A program made the position numbers and the translations under genes. Source: Saccharomycopsis fibuligera x Saccharomycopsis cf. fibuligera (Eukaryota; Ascomycota; Saccharomycetes; Ascoideales; Saccharomycopsidaceae). Taken from it: a stretch of DNA of 64,000 nucleotides. The stretch's first letter is position 1; each line of letters opens with the position of its first letter. Positions 1 to 10,499 of the stretch are shown here, piece after piece. The stretch lies in the NCBI GenBank assembly GCA_001936135.1, contig CP012815.1:620001-684000 (forward strand), in the 5' to 3' direction. The notes below the pieces were generated by a model that ran no database searches, was not told the DNA's origin, and saw only the letters and a list, made by a program, of their open reading frames with translations.

Positions 1-1219
1 TCAAGTCAGCATTTTTCACACCATTGTTGATTTCTTGAGACTTTACTTCTGCCAAATCAGTCAATCTAACAACTTCTTGACCAAATGAATAAATGACTGT
101 CAAGACAGACCAACTGGATTCATTTACTGATAAACCTTTCAATTCCAAATCAAGATGAGTGTTGTAGCTTTCAAGGTTTTTTTCATCCTTGTCAAGTTCA
201 CTTGGCAAATGAACTTTACACATACCATGCAAGGAAGGAATAGCGTTATTCAAAACCAAGTCAAACAAACCTGGAAATCTAGCAGAAATATTAACATTAT
301 TTTTCAATTTTAAGGTGGTGTCAAATTCTTTTGATTTTAAACTTGATAAACTGCGATTACTGCAGTTCATTTGGAAACCTTTCAATCCTACTTCACAAAT
401 GTTTTTCATGTAGTGTGATACTCTTCTTCTGTTTGGCTTTTTGTTGATGTTCAAAAGATGAGCAGTAGCACCGCCGGTAACCAATTGGTTGTCACCAATA
501 GATTTTTGGAAAGTAATTTTGGAGAAAACTTCTTCAAACTTTTTCAATGAGTTTGGATCAGAAGGCCCATTGTTAATCAAATCAATCAAATCATCATTTT
601 TTTTTAAGTTTTTAATAACTTGAATATGAGAACTGACTTGTTTTCTAGTTCTTAATTTACCAGTTTCTTGCAAAATGTAATCGGAAATCAATTCGTTTCT
701 ACCGCAAGATCTTCCGCTGACTTTAATTTTACTCAAACCGTTCTTTGGTATAATTCTTAATGCTTCTTCAAATGCTTTTTCAACATCTGGACCCCAGACT
801 TCACTTTCTTCTTCCATTCTAGATCTATTACTCATTTGATAGCTGCTTTCAGAAGAAGAAGCAGAAAATGAAGAAGACAATTTGATCATTTTGTTTACCA
901 TTTCATCATCATTTTCTGAGAGCTGGGTTGCATTTAATGCCATATCATCAAAACTTCTCTTGTTGTTACTTGATGCAAAAGAACTAACCGAAGACTGGGC
1001 CTCATCATTATCAGAAGCTTTAACAGAAGGAGATCCAACAGAATTACCGTTGTTTTCTTTGTTGGCTTCAAATTTGGAAATTGGCATTTCTTCTCTAACA
1101 GGATTGCTGGTCTCGTGAACTTGATAGATTTGTCTACCATCATTAGAAATGGAGATGTCAACGATCATTGGCAAGCTCTTTCTAGAAGGATGAGCCTCGA
1201 TTTCATCCAAAGCAGACAT
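1..1219 (-). CDS. TEC1: TEC1, TEA/ATTS-domain transcription factor (5' part, truncated by window edge)
   Basis: The reading frame opens with an ATG at 1219 and stays open to the left edge, giving 406 codons, so the C-terminus is missing. Residues about 141-207 form a TEA DNA-binding domain: it begins VWGPDVEKAFEEAL, continues through KIKVSGRSCGRNELISDYI, and ends in the recognition-helix region TRKQVSSHIQVIKN. The first 140 residues are Ser/Asn/Asp-rich linker. In Candida and Saccharomyces, Tec1 acts in the nucleus with the filamentation MAPK and cAMP pathways to drive hyphal, biofilm and adhesion genes. This is the only TEA factor usually present in these yeasts, so the name is secure. The upstream intergenic region is 4.5 kb, typical of a heavily regulated morphogenesis factor. 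Confidence 0.93.
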   Translation of the reverse strand, partial: MSALDEIEAHPSRKSLPMIVDISISNDGRQIYQVHETSNPVREEMPISKFEANKENNGNSVGSPSVKASDNDEAQSSVSSFASSNNKRSFDDMALNATQLSENDDEMVNKMIKLSSSFSASSSESSYQMSNRSRMEEESEVWGPDVEKAFEEALRIIPKNGLSKIKVSGRSCGRNELISDYILQETGKLRTRKQVSSHIQVIKNLKKNDDLIDLINNGPSDPNSLKKFEEVFSKITFQKSIGDNQLVTGGATAHLLNINKKPNRRRVSHYMKNICEVGLKGFQMNCSNRSLSSLKSKEFDTTLKLKNNVNISARFPGLFDLVLNNAIPSLHGMCKVHLPSELDKDEKNLESYNTHLDLELKGLSVNESSWSVLTVIYSFGQEVVRLTDLAEVKSQEINNGVKNADL

Positions 1220-3654
1220 TGTTACCTAATATTATTGGTCTTATTCGTGATATTAATATTGAGAATTTTTTGCAATAGTGAATATTATTTGTTTATTATT
1301 ATTTAGATGCGGTAATTCAACCTTGTTGATAGTTGCTATTGTTTTTTTCTGTTTATTTGTTGTTGTTGTTGTTGTTGTTGTTTATGATTAAAGGAGTGAC
1401 TAGTTGTATAAAAGGAATGTAATAAGTTGGTTTGGTGGTGTGAAAGAAGGGAGTTTGGGAGTTTAGGTAAACAGTTTTTTAAAGGAGTGACAGAGTGTAG
1501 TGTATTCTTAGTTAGAATTGGTTAAAGGAATGACTATAGCTGAAAATGGAATTTTCAACTTGGAGGGACAGAAGAAACTGTTTGCTATTGGGATGAAAGT
1601 GATGTTGCGTTTGACACTGGGAAGGTTCAAAGGAGTGACTGGAGTGTGTTTGGTGTGAAACAACAACGAATTGAGCAATGTGTGGAAGGTTAAAAAAGGG
1701 AAAGAAAGGGAAAGGGAAAACAAGTACAAAATCATGAGCAGGAAATAATAAAAGTTGTGAGTGAGCGGGCCTGGTGATTGTTATATACAGAAATACCCAC
1801 TGGAAACCGTAAACACGATTCACCCGCTCCGCGTTGCTGCAAGACAGACGTACCTCTACCTGATCCTGCGTATTTAAGCATTTTTCTACGTCGTTACGCA
1901 TACCATTGCGTAAGATTACTCAGTGGTAATAGGCAACAATCAACTGCAATCACTGCTAACACCATCGAGGAAGACAGAGTGCAGGGTGGTGTATGCTGTA
2001 GCAAAACAAACAAGCTAGCTATTTGGGACTGAGTGATTGATGGGCTGCTAGCAGGACCAGTAATTGGGCCGTGGGACCTATCAGAGTGCTCCACCGACCG
2101 GAAAAACAGTTGCAAGAAACGGCGCCAAAAAATTGTAGCGAATGCACACCAGCCGTTAGTTTTGTGGTAGCACCAGATAGACAGCTAAAGGTAGCTTGAG
2201 GCGGTTTGCAATACCACACCTCATTACTGAGTTAAGCAGAAGACCTGCTAATCAAAAAAACAACGCCCAGTACCAAGGAACAAAAATAGTGCTGCTGATG
2301 AGAAAAGGCTGTCGACAGACTGTCTGCTAGTTTGCACTATAGTTTTCTATACAGTCGGTGTTAGTACTGGGTAGTGGTCTCAGGCGGATCGGTCGATACT
2401 TCTGCTGGGAACGGCAACCTTCCTTCCGCAAACAGCAGCGGTGGGTTCTCAAAGCAGTAGGCCATTTTGCGCAGGGTAAATTCTTTTCTTTCCGCATTTG
2501 GTAGCAAGGGTTGTCGTGAAATAGCAATTTTGACAATATTGAACAATGTTTGTTCTCCATGATCATCTTCAAGATCTTATGAGATAGTGGGCCAAGTCGA
2601 TTTGAGATTGAGCTTTTAAGCTGGCCATGTTATAAAATTCAGTTGCAAGTAGCTTCATCAATCTCACCAGGTTAAGGTTTTCTGTAGATCACTCAATTAA
2701 TTGGCGCCCTTTTGGTGCCCCAGCTAGCTAGTAAACTTTTTTGTCTGACCTTTTTGAAATCCGTTCTACAGTTTCAACGAGAAATTCCAGACTCCCATTA
2801 TTTTAGGGCTAACCTTCGATGTAGACAAACAAGGGTTAAACAATACGGTCTTGTCTTGCATCGGCTAACCACACGCCAGAAATCACCCTGCATTCAACAA
2901 TTTTATAGTTGCTGTCTTCGAATAAATTATTAATACAAACATTCTAAAAACTAATTACTATTTGCTGTTTGATTTTTTTTTAAAAAAAATAATTGTTGCA
3001 TTGGTGCATCAGATCTGTCGATGCAGCTATCCCTGAGTTCTATTCTGTTGTGTTCTAGACTGAAGACATGACCGTCGAAATATTCTCGCATGACATGCAA
3101 CATATATAGATATATCGACATCGTGTCTGGTTTTTGCAGTGTCTTGCACCGCATGTTTAAAAACAAGCTCAGTTCTCAACCGGTTGATCTCAAACTGATG
3201 CCTTGCTGTTGGCTATTTACGGACGGAATATTCTGGCGAGCGTTTCAACCTTGTGGCTCACAGACATGTCTGCTCGCTACCCGCCATTAATTGTGAAAAA
3301 GCATGTCGGGCAAATCAATCTCATGCATAGACCATAGATGCGGTAAGCATCATTTATACCGTACTTTATTACTTTATTACTCCGTATCATTTTGTAAGAT
3401 ATCAACAGGTTGCCGTTCAAAGAGACGTAGGTTCTAAGAAGACGGTGTAAAATGAGATTCATTCAACATCTTCTTGTACATGTAATTAAAAGATGGGGAG
3501 TTGGCAAAAATTGATGGATAACATATGTCTCAGAGCTAGCCGAACTAGCTAGGCATAGGGGAAAAAATTGAAAAAAAATAAAATAAAATAAAATAAAATA
3601 AAAAAACATCATGATCAGAGCACGCAGAATGTAGGCGATAGTGCTCAAGGACCA

Positions 3655-3655
<1 letters not shown>

Positions 3656-3691
<36 letters not shown>
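3656..3691. repeat. Poly-A tract, 36 bp
   Basis: An uninterrupted run of 36 A on the plus strand, preceded by an (AAAAT)n run at about 3571-3606. It is one of the longest homopolymers in the window and probably acts as a nucleosome-excluding element between TEC1 and ATP11. Confidence 0.9.
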
Positions 3692-3693
<2 letters not shown>

Positions 3694-4206
3694 TTAAAAG
3701 TATTATTGAAGAAAAGCTTAGAAGCTTGAAGTGCTATGTTCATCTGCTTTTAAAGTCGGATATTTTCCATATATAATATTTGGAAAGATTAATAGTATCA
3801 AGCTGTAAGAGTGGCGAGTCGGCTACAAATGAATATGTGTAAGTTAGAAGCACGTATACGGTGCGATAGGGCTATTATGCCTCAAAAGTATCAAAAAAAA
3901 ACGTTGACAATTTATGCAGCCGTGATTTATAGTACAATGGAGATTATTTCTAGATTTGTTGTTCCATAATCCACTGACCCCAAATACTTCATGGGCAACT
4001 TGTTTATCCAAGACAACGGGTGAGATAGAAAAAATAAGATGATTATTTCTAAAGTGTTTCATTCTTGAAAACACACAATCCTCCTAGGAGAGAAAAAACT
4101 ATATTAAAGTTAAAAAAGAAGGAAAAATTGTCGTTTTTGAAACCTTTTAATCAAACGATAGTTGAACTTTTAAGACGGGAAATTAGACTAGCTAGTGTAG
4201 TATACA

Positions 4207-4473
4207 ATGTATCGTCGCAGCAAAGTGAAACAACGAATGCACAATGCACACCTAAAACATACTCCCCGAAAACATTCAAAAGGAATCAATAAAGATGACA
4301 TAAAAGAAGTTAGTAATAATAATAGCAGTATTAAAGAAATGAAAATAATGTACAATGGCGTTGGCAATAGCACCGAAGTCGATAAAAAGAACGATGACAG
4401 TGGCTTGGAAGATAAAATCCCAAGACTATATTTACAGACATTAAAAGAATACCAAGGCGTTTTTGCCAAATAA
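4207..4473 (+). CDS. Possible small basic protein, 88 aa, unknown
   Basis: An ATG-initiated 88-codon frame begins MYRRSKVKQRMHNAHLKHT and ends in a more mixed C-terminal segment (IPRLYLQTLKEYQGVFAK). The N-terminal half is strongly basic, the middle rich in Asn, Ser and Asp. No domain is recognised and no membrane segment is visible. It lies alone inside the long TEC1-ATP11 intergenic region. In AT-rich yeast DNA an 88-codon frame can occur by chance, so this is offered only as a candidate; conservation in related species would decide it. Confidence 0.2.
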   Translation: MYRRSKVKQRMHNAHLKHTPRKHSKGINKDDIKEVSNNNSSIKEMKIMYNGVGNSTEVDKKNDDSGLEDKIPRLYLQTLKEYQGVFAK

Positions 4474-5748
4474 CAGCCAAAGAAAGGGAAATAAACAAAC
4501 AAGTGAGAAGGAAAAGCACGAATATGTTTAAGAGTTTAAATTATTAGAAAGATACTATGCTATCGCAAAGTGATTGGTTATGAAATTTGTTGCAGTGCAA
4601 CTTGCATAAAAAAAGAAATAGAAGATATAAATAAAAGGGGATACGGAGATTATATTGTCTGGAGTTGATGCCGCAAAGCAAACTTGAGAGACACTGTCGT
4701 AGAAAAAAAAATTCTTCAGAAACCCAAAACCTACCTGGTAGCACATAAATGCATATATGCAAAAAATTCCGTCAATTTTTAGTAAATCTTTTCCTTAGGC
4801 TCTTACCTTGGTTTTCATGTAGTTATGTTTCCATATATACGCCACATGTGTGGAGGTTTTGTTCATATGTTTCTTGAAGATTCAATATTACCTTTCAATT
4901 TTCCTTCGCTTATATATGTAACTTCTCAGAAAATCTCAGAGACTAGAGAAAAGTTGGCTTGGATTGGAATTTCAGGGTAGAAATGAGATACAAATTGACA
5001 GACTTTCCCATTCTTATTATTTTGCTATTTTGTCGTTATTGTTATAACCAAAATTGAAGCGATCTTAAGACAGATAAAAACAAAATAAATAGTATAATTT
5101 CTAATAAATTATACATCTTTATACAGCCAAAGATTTTAACTAGCTTTGTTGCAGGTTAGCATATTGTTCGCCTTCTTTTAAGCCTATGGATACCAACTGA
5201 TTAATTGGTTTCGCGGTTTTTATCTTACAATTGGGAGGATTATACTATAGTGCACATTTTATAGTGACTAACAGCCCCAAAGACAAAAGCTCATTTAGGT
5301 ATAATCTCTATAGCGATGTTTTAAGTGGGGATAAATTTCGCTCTCCAGAAAAAAGTACCATTCCTTCTGCAGTCGTCTTTTAGAAAATATAAATATATGG
5401 CAGCTAAAACTTTGGCATCCATCAACTACAAGCTATAAAAAATTACTTCTATTACGCACGAAAATTCTAACTGTTTGCAATCAATTTACAATTTGAAAAT
5501 TTCTCTCAAGAAGACAGTTATGTGGTTGTTTTCTCTTATAAAATATGGATATTATCCGTATATATGTGGTTGTATAGTGTTACCCTGTAAATGTTAGTAT
5601 GGTAGACAGTATCTTGCTGCATTCTCGATATAAAAAAAAAAATAGCCAAGATCGGTGGTTCACCCCCAGAATCATCGAACCAACTTGACAAAATTATCAT
5701 TTCTAATTCTTTTGTTTTTACTATTCATAAAAGATAAACTTAGTAAAA

Positions 5749-6723
5749 ATGAGCTTTTCAATGCTTCCAAGAGCAACCGCTGGCCGCTTGCTAGCTAGAA
5801 AAAGTGCCACTTTAATACCTGCCAGAAATGCCCTTATTGTCAACAACATTCGTTTTTTGCAATCGCATGCTCAAGAAGCAGTGATTCAAAAATACAAGGA
5901 AAAATTAAATAAGAAAGCTCAAGAAGTTGGAGCTAAAGATATTAATGATTTGAAAGAAAAACTTAAGGACGAAATTGAAGCCAAAAAGCAGGAACTTAAC
6001 AAGTTTGGTGATTCCCTTGAGGACCTCGATAAGCAACTAGCAGCTACTGGCGGTTCCCCATCTAACCCAAATGTCATCAAGATTAACAAACCACTTGCCC
6101 CAACTAATGCTGAAGAATTACAGAAACAAAAGGCCAAAAAGCAAGCTGATAAGCCACCATTCAAAACTCTTGGCTCATATATTGACATTGCTAAAATATC
6201 TGCATTGAATGCAGAACAAATTGGTTTCATTTGGCGTGCTAGATTCCAAGCTAATCCGCAAAATGTGTGCTCCATCATTCCCGTGGAAGTTTATGACCAG
6301 CTACATCAAACCGCAAGAGAAAACCCACATTTTATTTTACCGTTAAAGAGGGAAAATCAGGGTCATGAGTTGCATTTTGTTCAGTGGAATTTCTCCGGCA
6401 AGCACACCACTCATGTGATTTTGACTACGTTAGCAGAATATAAATTGCACGGCGAATTCTCCAAGCCACATACAACGTTGACCTTCCATAAAGAATTGGC
6501 TAGCGATAAAGGAATTGTGTTAATGAATGGCTTGCTTGAATCAGATACTGGTATAAGTCTTGAAGATTCGCAATTGTTGATTCTTAATTTACAGAATTTT
6601 TATGGTGGTTTGAAAAATGGTGAAACTAATAATAAATTGAAGTTGCTAAGGGCCTTTAATAGAGGTACTGATGACTTTTCTCTCGAAGAGTTGATTAAGG
6701 AATCTAAGGATGTTGATGCTTGA
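5749..6723 (+). CDS. ATP11: ATP11, mitochondrial F1-ATPase assembly chaperone
   Basis: 324 residues, close to the S. cerevisiae Atp11 length. Atp11 is a matrix chaperone that binds free F1 beta subunits until they join alpha. Residues 1 to about 40 are rich in Arg, Ala and Ser without acidic residues, as expected for a matrix presequence. A Lys/Glu-rich coiled-coil-like stretch follows (about 45-100). The conserved ATP11 domain spans about 140-315, starting at the PPFKTLGSYIDIAKI segment and including IGFIWRARF and HTTHVILTTLAEYK. The start ATG is preceded by an A-rich leader. The gene converges on RFC3, with a UGUAUAUA site 33 bases after the stop. Confidence 0.95.
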   Translation: MSFSMLPRATAGRLLARKSATLIPARNALIVNNIRFLQSHAQEAVIQKYKEKLNKKAQEVGAKDINDLKEKLKDEIEAKKQELNKFGDSLEDLDKQLAATGGSPSNPNVIKINKPLAPTNAEELQKQKAKKQADKPPFKTLGSYIDIAKISALNAEQIGFIWRARFQANPQNVCSIIPVEVYDQLHQTARENPHFILPLKRENQGHELHFVQWNFSGKHTTHVILTTLAEYKLHGEFSKPHTTLTFHKELASDKGIVLMNGLLESDTGISLEDSQLLILNLQNFYGGLKNGETNNKLKLLRAFNRGTDDFSLEELIKESKDVDA

Positions 6724-7116
6724 TTATGGTGAATTAATATTATCAGAGGCATTCGTGTATATACAAAGCAATACATTGGTTATACTAGCATTGGTAGGTT
6801 AAGTATTTTTTTTTTAAAATAAACTGTGGTGGCTCACGTTAATACTATGCCATTATTTTGCATCACCCATTGGAAAAATAAGAATGATATTGACAATGTA
6901 TAATTGTAACTAGCTTATAACAGTAGAAAACCTCTGCTAACTCAAATTGCTACCATTTCATATGACAAATAACGCATCATTATAGTCCAAAAAATCGATG
7001 AGCAATTCTTCATGGAGTTCATGACAAAATCATTTTACAAACCTTACATATGAATTAAAATTCTGTATTATAAGACAAAATAAGAACCAACTTTTATTCG
7101 TTATTAACTTCAAGTC
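6724..7116. other. Convergent 3' region between ATP11 and RFC3
   Basis: AT-rich shared 3' flank of two converging genes. Apart from the Puf3-type motif at 6756-6763 on the ATP11 side, nothing further is recognised. Confidence 0.7.
6756..6763 (+). promoter_or_regulatory. Puf3-type site (TGTATATA) in the ATP11 3' region
   Basis: TGTATATA matches the Puf3 consensus UGUAHAUA and lies 33 bases after the ATP11 stop, within the expected 3' UTR. In S. cerevisiae Puf3 binds this motif in many nuclear-encoded mitochondrial mRNAs. Use of this particular copy is inferred. Confidence 0.5.
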
Positions 7117-8112
7117 TTATGCTTCATTCGTCATTGCATCTTTAATCGTAGCAATAACTGCTGAGGCCTGAATTTTTGTATTACCGCCTTTACTTATCCC
7201 ATATTCAATTTCCGCCAACCCTTTCAAAAACTGAATTCTTGTTGCTGGTTTCAATTTATACTTATCCAAAATCTCCACAAACCCGCTTAGCAAATCAATA
7301 ATAGCCAACCCTTTCTGCTTAGTAACTTTATCAAAGTACAAATAAGCAGTAGTGAAGTCTTCTTTCAAGATTGAATCCAACAATGCATTAATATCATCGG
7401 GATTAGCGTTACCAATGCATTCATAAACCATTTCTTTGGTAACCTCATCTGTGGCTGGATTATCCAATGCTGCTTGACATGCTTGAAGAACATTCAAGCT
7501 TTTCCGCATATCACCTTTCAGCAAAGCCAAGAGTGCCTGCACTGCTTCGGGACCAACTTTGAGGTTCTCATGCTGAAGCACATAATGGATTCTGTCTTCA
7601 ATGGCCTTTTGTTTCAATGGTGAGAATCTAAATCGGGTACACCGCGACAATAATGCTGGATTCAATTTATGAGCATAGTTGGCCAATATCACAAATCTGG
7701 CGTTTTTGGTATATTTTTCAATGATTCGCCTAAGGGCGTTTTGTGCCACATTTGTCATTGCATCAGCCTCATCCAAAATAATCAATTTGAAACCAGAGTT
7801 AAAAATTTGCATCGTACTAGCAAAATTTTTCACTTGGTCTCTAATAACATCAATTCCACGATCATCTGAAGCATTTAATTCTAAAATCATTGAACGATAA
7901 TGTTTTTCTCCATAGATTTTTTTAGCCATCGCGAGCACAGTGGAAGTTTTACCAGTGCCCGGTGGGCCATAGAATAAAAGATGGGGGAGTTTTCCCTCAA
8001 CGATGAATTTATCTAATGTAGTAACAATTTCTTCTTGACCAGAAATGTCGTCCATTGAGGTTGGACGGTATTTTTCCACCCAGGGGAGGTTTTCGTTACG
8101 GGCGGAGGCCAT
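7117..8112 (-). CDS. RFC3: RFC3, replication factor C small subunit
   Basis: 331 residues forming one AAA+ clamp-loader subunit. Walker A is GPPGTGKT (49-56), Walker B IILDEAD (111-117), and the SRC arginine-finger motif is at 156-158 in LLSRCTRFRF. The N-terminal PWVEKYRP box is present at 10-17. RFC loads PCNA at primer ends in the nucleus and shares small subunits with checkpoint and cohesion clamp loaders. The sequence matches S. cerevisiae Rfc3 better than Rfc2, 4 or 5, through LVHEKL-like and SISKGGN-like positions (here VLQHENLKVG and GISKGGNTK). It lacks only the last few residues of the S. cerevisiae protein. MluI cell-cycle boxes lie about 265 bases upstream. Confidence 0.96.
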   Translation of the reverse strand: MASARNENLPWVEKYRPTSMDDISGQEEIVTTLDKFIVEGKLPHLLFYGPPGTGKTSTVLAMAKKIYGEKHYRSMILELNASDDRGIDVIRDQVKNFASTMQIFNSGFKLIILDEADAMTNVAQNALRRIIEKYTKNARFVILANYAHKLNPALLSRCTRFRFSPLKQKAIEDRIHYVLQHENLKVGPEAVQALLALLKGDMRKSLNVLQACQAALDNPATDEVTKEMVYECIGNANPDDINALLDSILKEDFTTAYLYFDKVTKQKGLAIIDLLSGFVEILDKYKLKPATRIQFLKGLAEIEYGISKGGNTKIQASAVIATIKDAMTNEA

Positions 8113-9913
8113 GTTTTAGATTATTTATTGCTGTTGATTGATGATAAAAGTTGGATTAAGTTGGTTATATTATGACAGAGTGATTATAACACGGTAAATT
8201 CAATGCGCTTAACAACTTGGGATTATTGATTTGTTAGTGATAATGAAGCGTATGCCAATAAAAGGTCAGTGGCTGCTAGTTGAGTGCCGTGATGATCTCT
8301 TGCAAGCTCATATAATAATAAGAAAAAAAAAATTCAAAGCGGAAAAAAAGCATTTTGCAATTTTGGATTTCGACGCGTCATGACACGCGAAAACACTCCG
8401 TCCGTGGGGATCCATCGAGCACTTTGAGCGCTGTGAAGACTGTTAGTCCATGAAACACAGTAGCTGCCAAATAAAACAACAGACTGTGGTTTAAGTTATT
8501 CTTCATAAAAATAAGCTCCTTTAGGGGCCAGCGGATTTTTTTTAGTGGGGGTGGGTGGTATGGTGTTTTTGAAGAACTCTGTAATCTGAGTCAACATCTA
8601 TGCGGTGGCAAGAATCAACTGTCTTCAACATTGACTCCTAATTAACAGAGAAGCCTTAAGTATATAATCAAAAAAGCAGCTCTTGATTTCACAATCTAGA
8701 ATAAGCACTAATTTTAGATTAAGAGAAGCTTTGAGCGCCATGATGGCAAAATTTAGTACTACAAATAAACACGACAAGAGATTTTAAAAATAATTTGACC
8801 TTCAACTAGAATGTGCCTGAAACCATTCAATGAAGTGCAAAAGCCAGTATGGGAAACTAATTGCCAAACATGTCACTTTGGCTTGAATGTTTTACGTAGT
8901 GCTAAAGAGGTTAATGGTGACCGGAAGGCTAATTTGGATCTTGTCACGGATTCCAAGAGGCATATGAAAAGAATGAGAACAAATAAAGTTGGTTCCGGGT
9001 GCTGTTCAAGATCAAATTCAATACAAGTCTGGTTGTAGATACCACAATAAGTATATTTCCTTTATTTTTGAGCCTTGGAAAAATTCAGCGCATATTCCGA
9101 CCTCAAACGGTGGACATAAAGGTAATAGTGCTAAGTATAATTTTAACATGCATGAAGATATAAACAGCGGTTTCCTATATCAAGAAAATGCGCTCACCAG
9201 ACAGACATTTTGAGATAAACTTTTGCAATAGGTTGTGTAACTTAACCCCCGTGGAGTAGTCAAAACTGTGTTGGTTTCCAACTAGGTTACTTAAATTATA
9301 ATTTCTTTTTCTTTTTTCCTTTGTCTGTTTCCTTCTCACTACTGAATAGCAATGGAGCAAAGATACAACAGTATGTTATACAGTGATTGTTAATTGTCTT
9401 ATAGAGAATAAGTGAATCTGCTTGGTTTAGCCTAATTAATGAGTTACTAAAATTCAAGTTACTTGTTCCACACCTACACAAGTACAAAAATACGTTGTAA
9501 CACAAGTCTATGAAACATAAGTATATGAATACCCATCCAATTCTTTCTCCTTACACCACTGTAACTGCCCTTTTAGGAAGATATTAGTATTCAGTTTACT
9601 ACGACACCGTCCCAAAATTGAATATTTAATCATAAGTAATCGCTATTTTCCTATTTAGTTCTATTTAGTTAATATTATCGCTTGATCTAACAATCAGCCT
9701 TACTACATCGATGTCGTCCATACTGGTACAATTAATTTCTTTAAACTATCTTCCAGAGCTTTTGCTGCTGCTATTCTTTACGATTGTATTTATATTCTAA
9801 AGGCTAGTATTTCTTTCACTGTATTTTTTTTTTTTTTTATACACACAAAATCTATTATTGTGATTTGGTTTTCAAAACAGCACCCCAAAAAAAAGAGAAA
9901 AAGCAAAAAAGAA
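8113..9913. other. RFC3 promoter and 1.8-kb gap up to tRNA-Lys
   Basis: The near part is the RFC3 promoter with MCB/SCB-like boxes at 8373-8393. The rest contains only short open frames (for example a 75-codon one at 8811-9038) with no recognisable motif, and several T runs. No gene is supported. Confidence 0.6.
8373..8393. promoter_or_regulatory. MluI cell-cycle box plus SCB-like element upstream of RFC3
   Basis: ACGCGT at 8373-8378 is a perfect MCB, followed by ACACGCGAAAA ending at 8393, whose CGCGAAAA core resembles MBF/SBF sites. They lie about 260-280 bases upstream of the RFC3 start. MBF-driven G1/S transcription of replication genes is well established in yeasts; action at this site is inferred. 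Confidence 0.65.
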
Positions 9914-9998
9914 AGCCCCACGCGGGGCTCGAACCCGCAACCTTTCGATTTCGCTCGTTGTTAAGAGTCGAATGCACTACCGATTGTGCTAGCGAGGC
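9914..9998 (-). tRNA. tRNA-Lys(CTT) with a 12-nt intron
   Basis: On the minus strand the acceptor stem pairs GCCTCGC with GTGGGGC (one T-G and one G-T wobble). The D arm carries the AATCGGTA loop between GCAC and GTGC. The T arm is GCGGG-TTCGAGC-CCCGC. The anticodon stem TTCGA/TCGAA encloses CTCTTA and then a 12-nt insert starting one base 3' of the anticodon CTT, the canonical intron position. Removing the insert leaves 73 nt, the normal length including the discriminator base. Intron ends could slide by one A. Confidence 0.93.
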
Positions 9999-10499
9999 TG
10001 TTATTGAAAAGTAAATTTATGTAGCCATATGTAGATGTAGCAAGAATATCCGAGCTACAACCTCGGAGAAAGTTGCATAGTACGCACGTGGGTAAGTAAT
10101 GCGCTTGTATGCATTACTGTTGTGACTAATATGCAATATAGTGCAATCACACGCATCAACTGCGCCCGCCACAAGCATCACGGCATCTGGAATCCTGAGC
10201 TAGCTACGTAAGCTTACGTACTGTGGTGTAGATCGATTGATTGCCTGTTGAGCATCGCACAAAAATCTTTTTATTTGCTGGCGCATCGAGCAAGTTTTGA
10301 ACCTTTTTTGTCCTATCTTTCTTATCATCCTCTCATTCCCTTTTTTGTCTGGCAATCAAAGATCCACCTCAATTCAGTTTTTCTTTCAATTACAAAATAA
10401 TCAACTCATTTTATTGTGCTCTTCAGCTTTTTTTCTTACTTTCTTTCTATACCAATACCTCAAAAAAATCAATACTAATATTCCGTTTGTGCTTATTTG
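9999..10499. other. Intergenic, transporter promoter
   Basis: Holds the upstream region of the transporter gene, including the 16-bp palindrome at 10205-10220 and a T/C-rich stretch just before the ATG. Nothing else is recognised. Confidence 0.6.
10205..10220. promoter_or_regulatory. 16-bp perfect palindrome TACGTAAGCTTACGTA
   Basis: Two TTACGTA-type bZIP half-palindromes (TACGTAA and TTACGTA) face each other around AGCT, giving exact dyad symmetry over 16 bp. It lies about 280 bases upstream of the transporter ATG. TTACGTAA is bound by yeast Yap/CREB-type bZIP factors; binding here is inferred. Confidence 0.5.

Larger units (their letters stand above)
1220..5748. other. 4.5-kb gene-poor region between TEC1 and ATP11 (divergent promoters)
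   Basis: No convincing conserved gene is seen. The stretch holds the TEC1 upstream region on the left and the ATP11 promoter on the right. A moderately GC-richer part at about 1780-2550 contains overlapping palindromes at 2309-2326 (CTGTCGACAG and CAGACTGTCTG). An (AAAAT)n run lies at about 3571-3606 and a 36-bp poly-A tract at 3656-3691. One ATG-initiated 88-codon frame (4207-4473) is listed separately. Long upstream regions with long mRNA leaders are known for hyphal regulators in Candida; that this one behaves so is inference. Confidence 0.6.
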
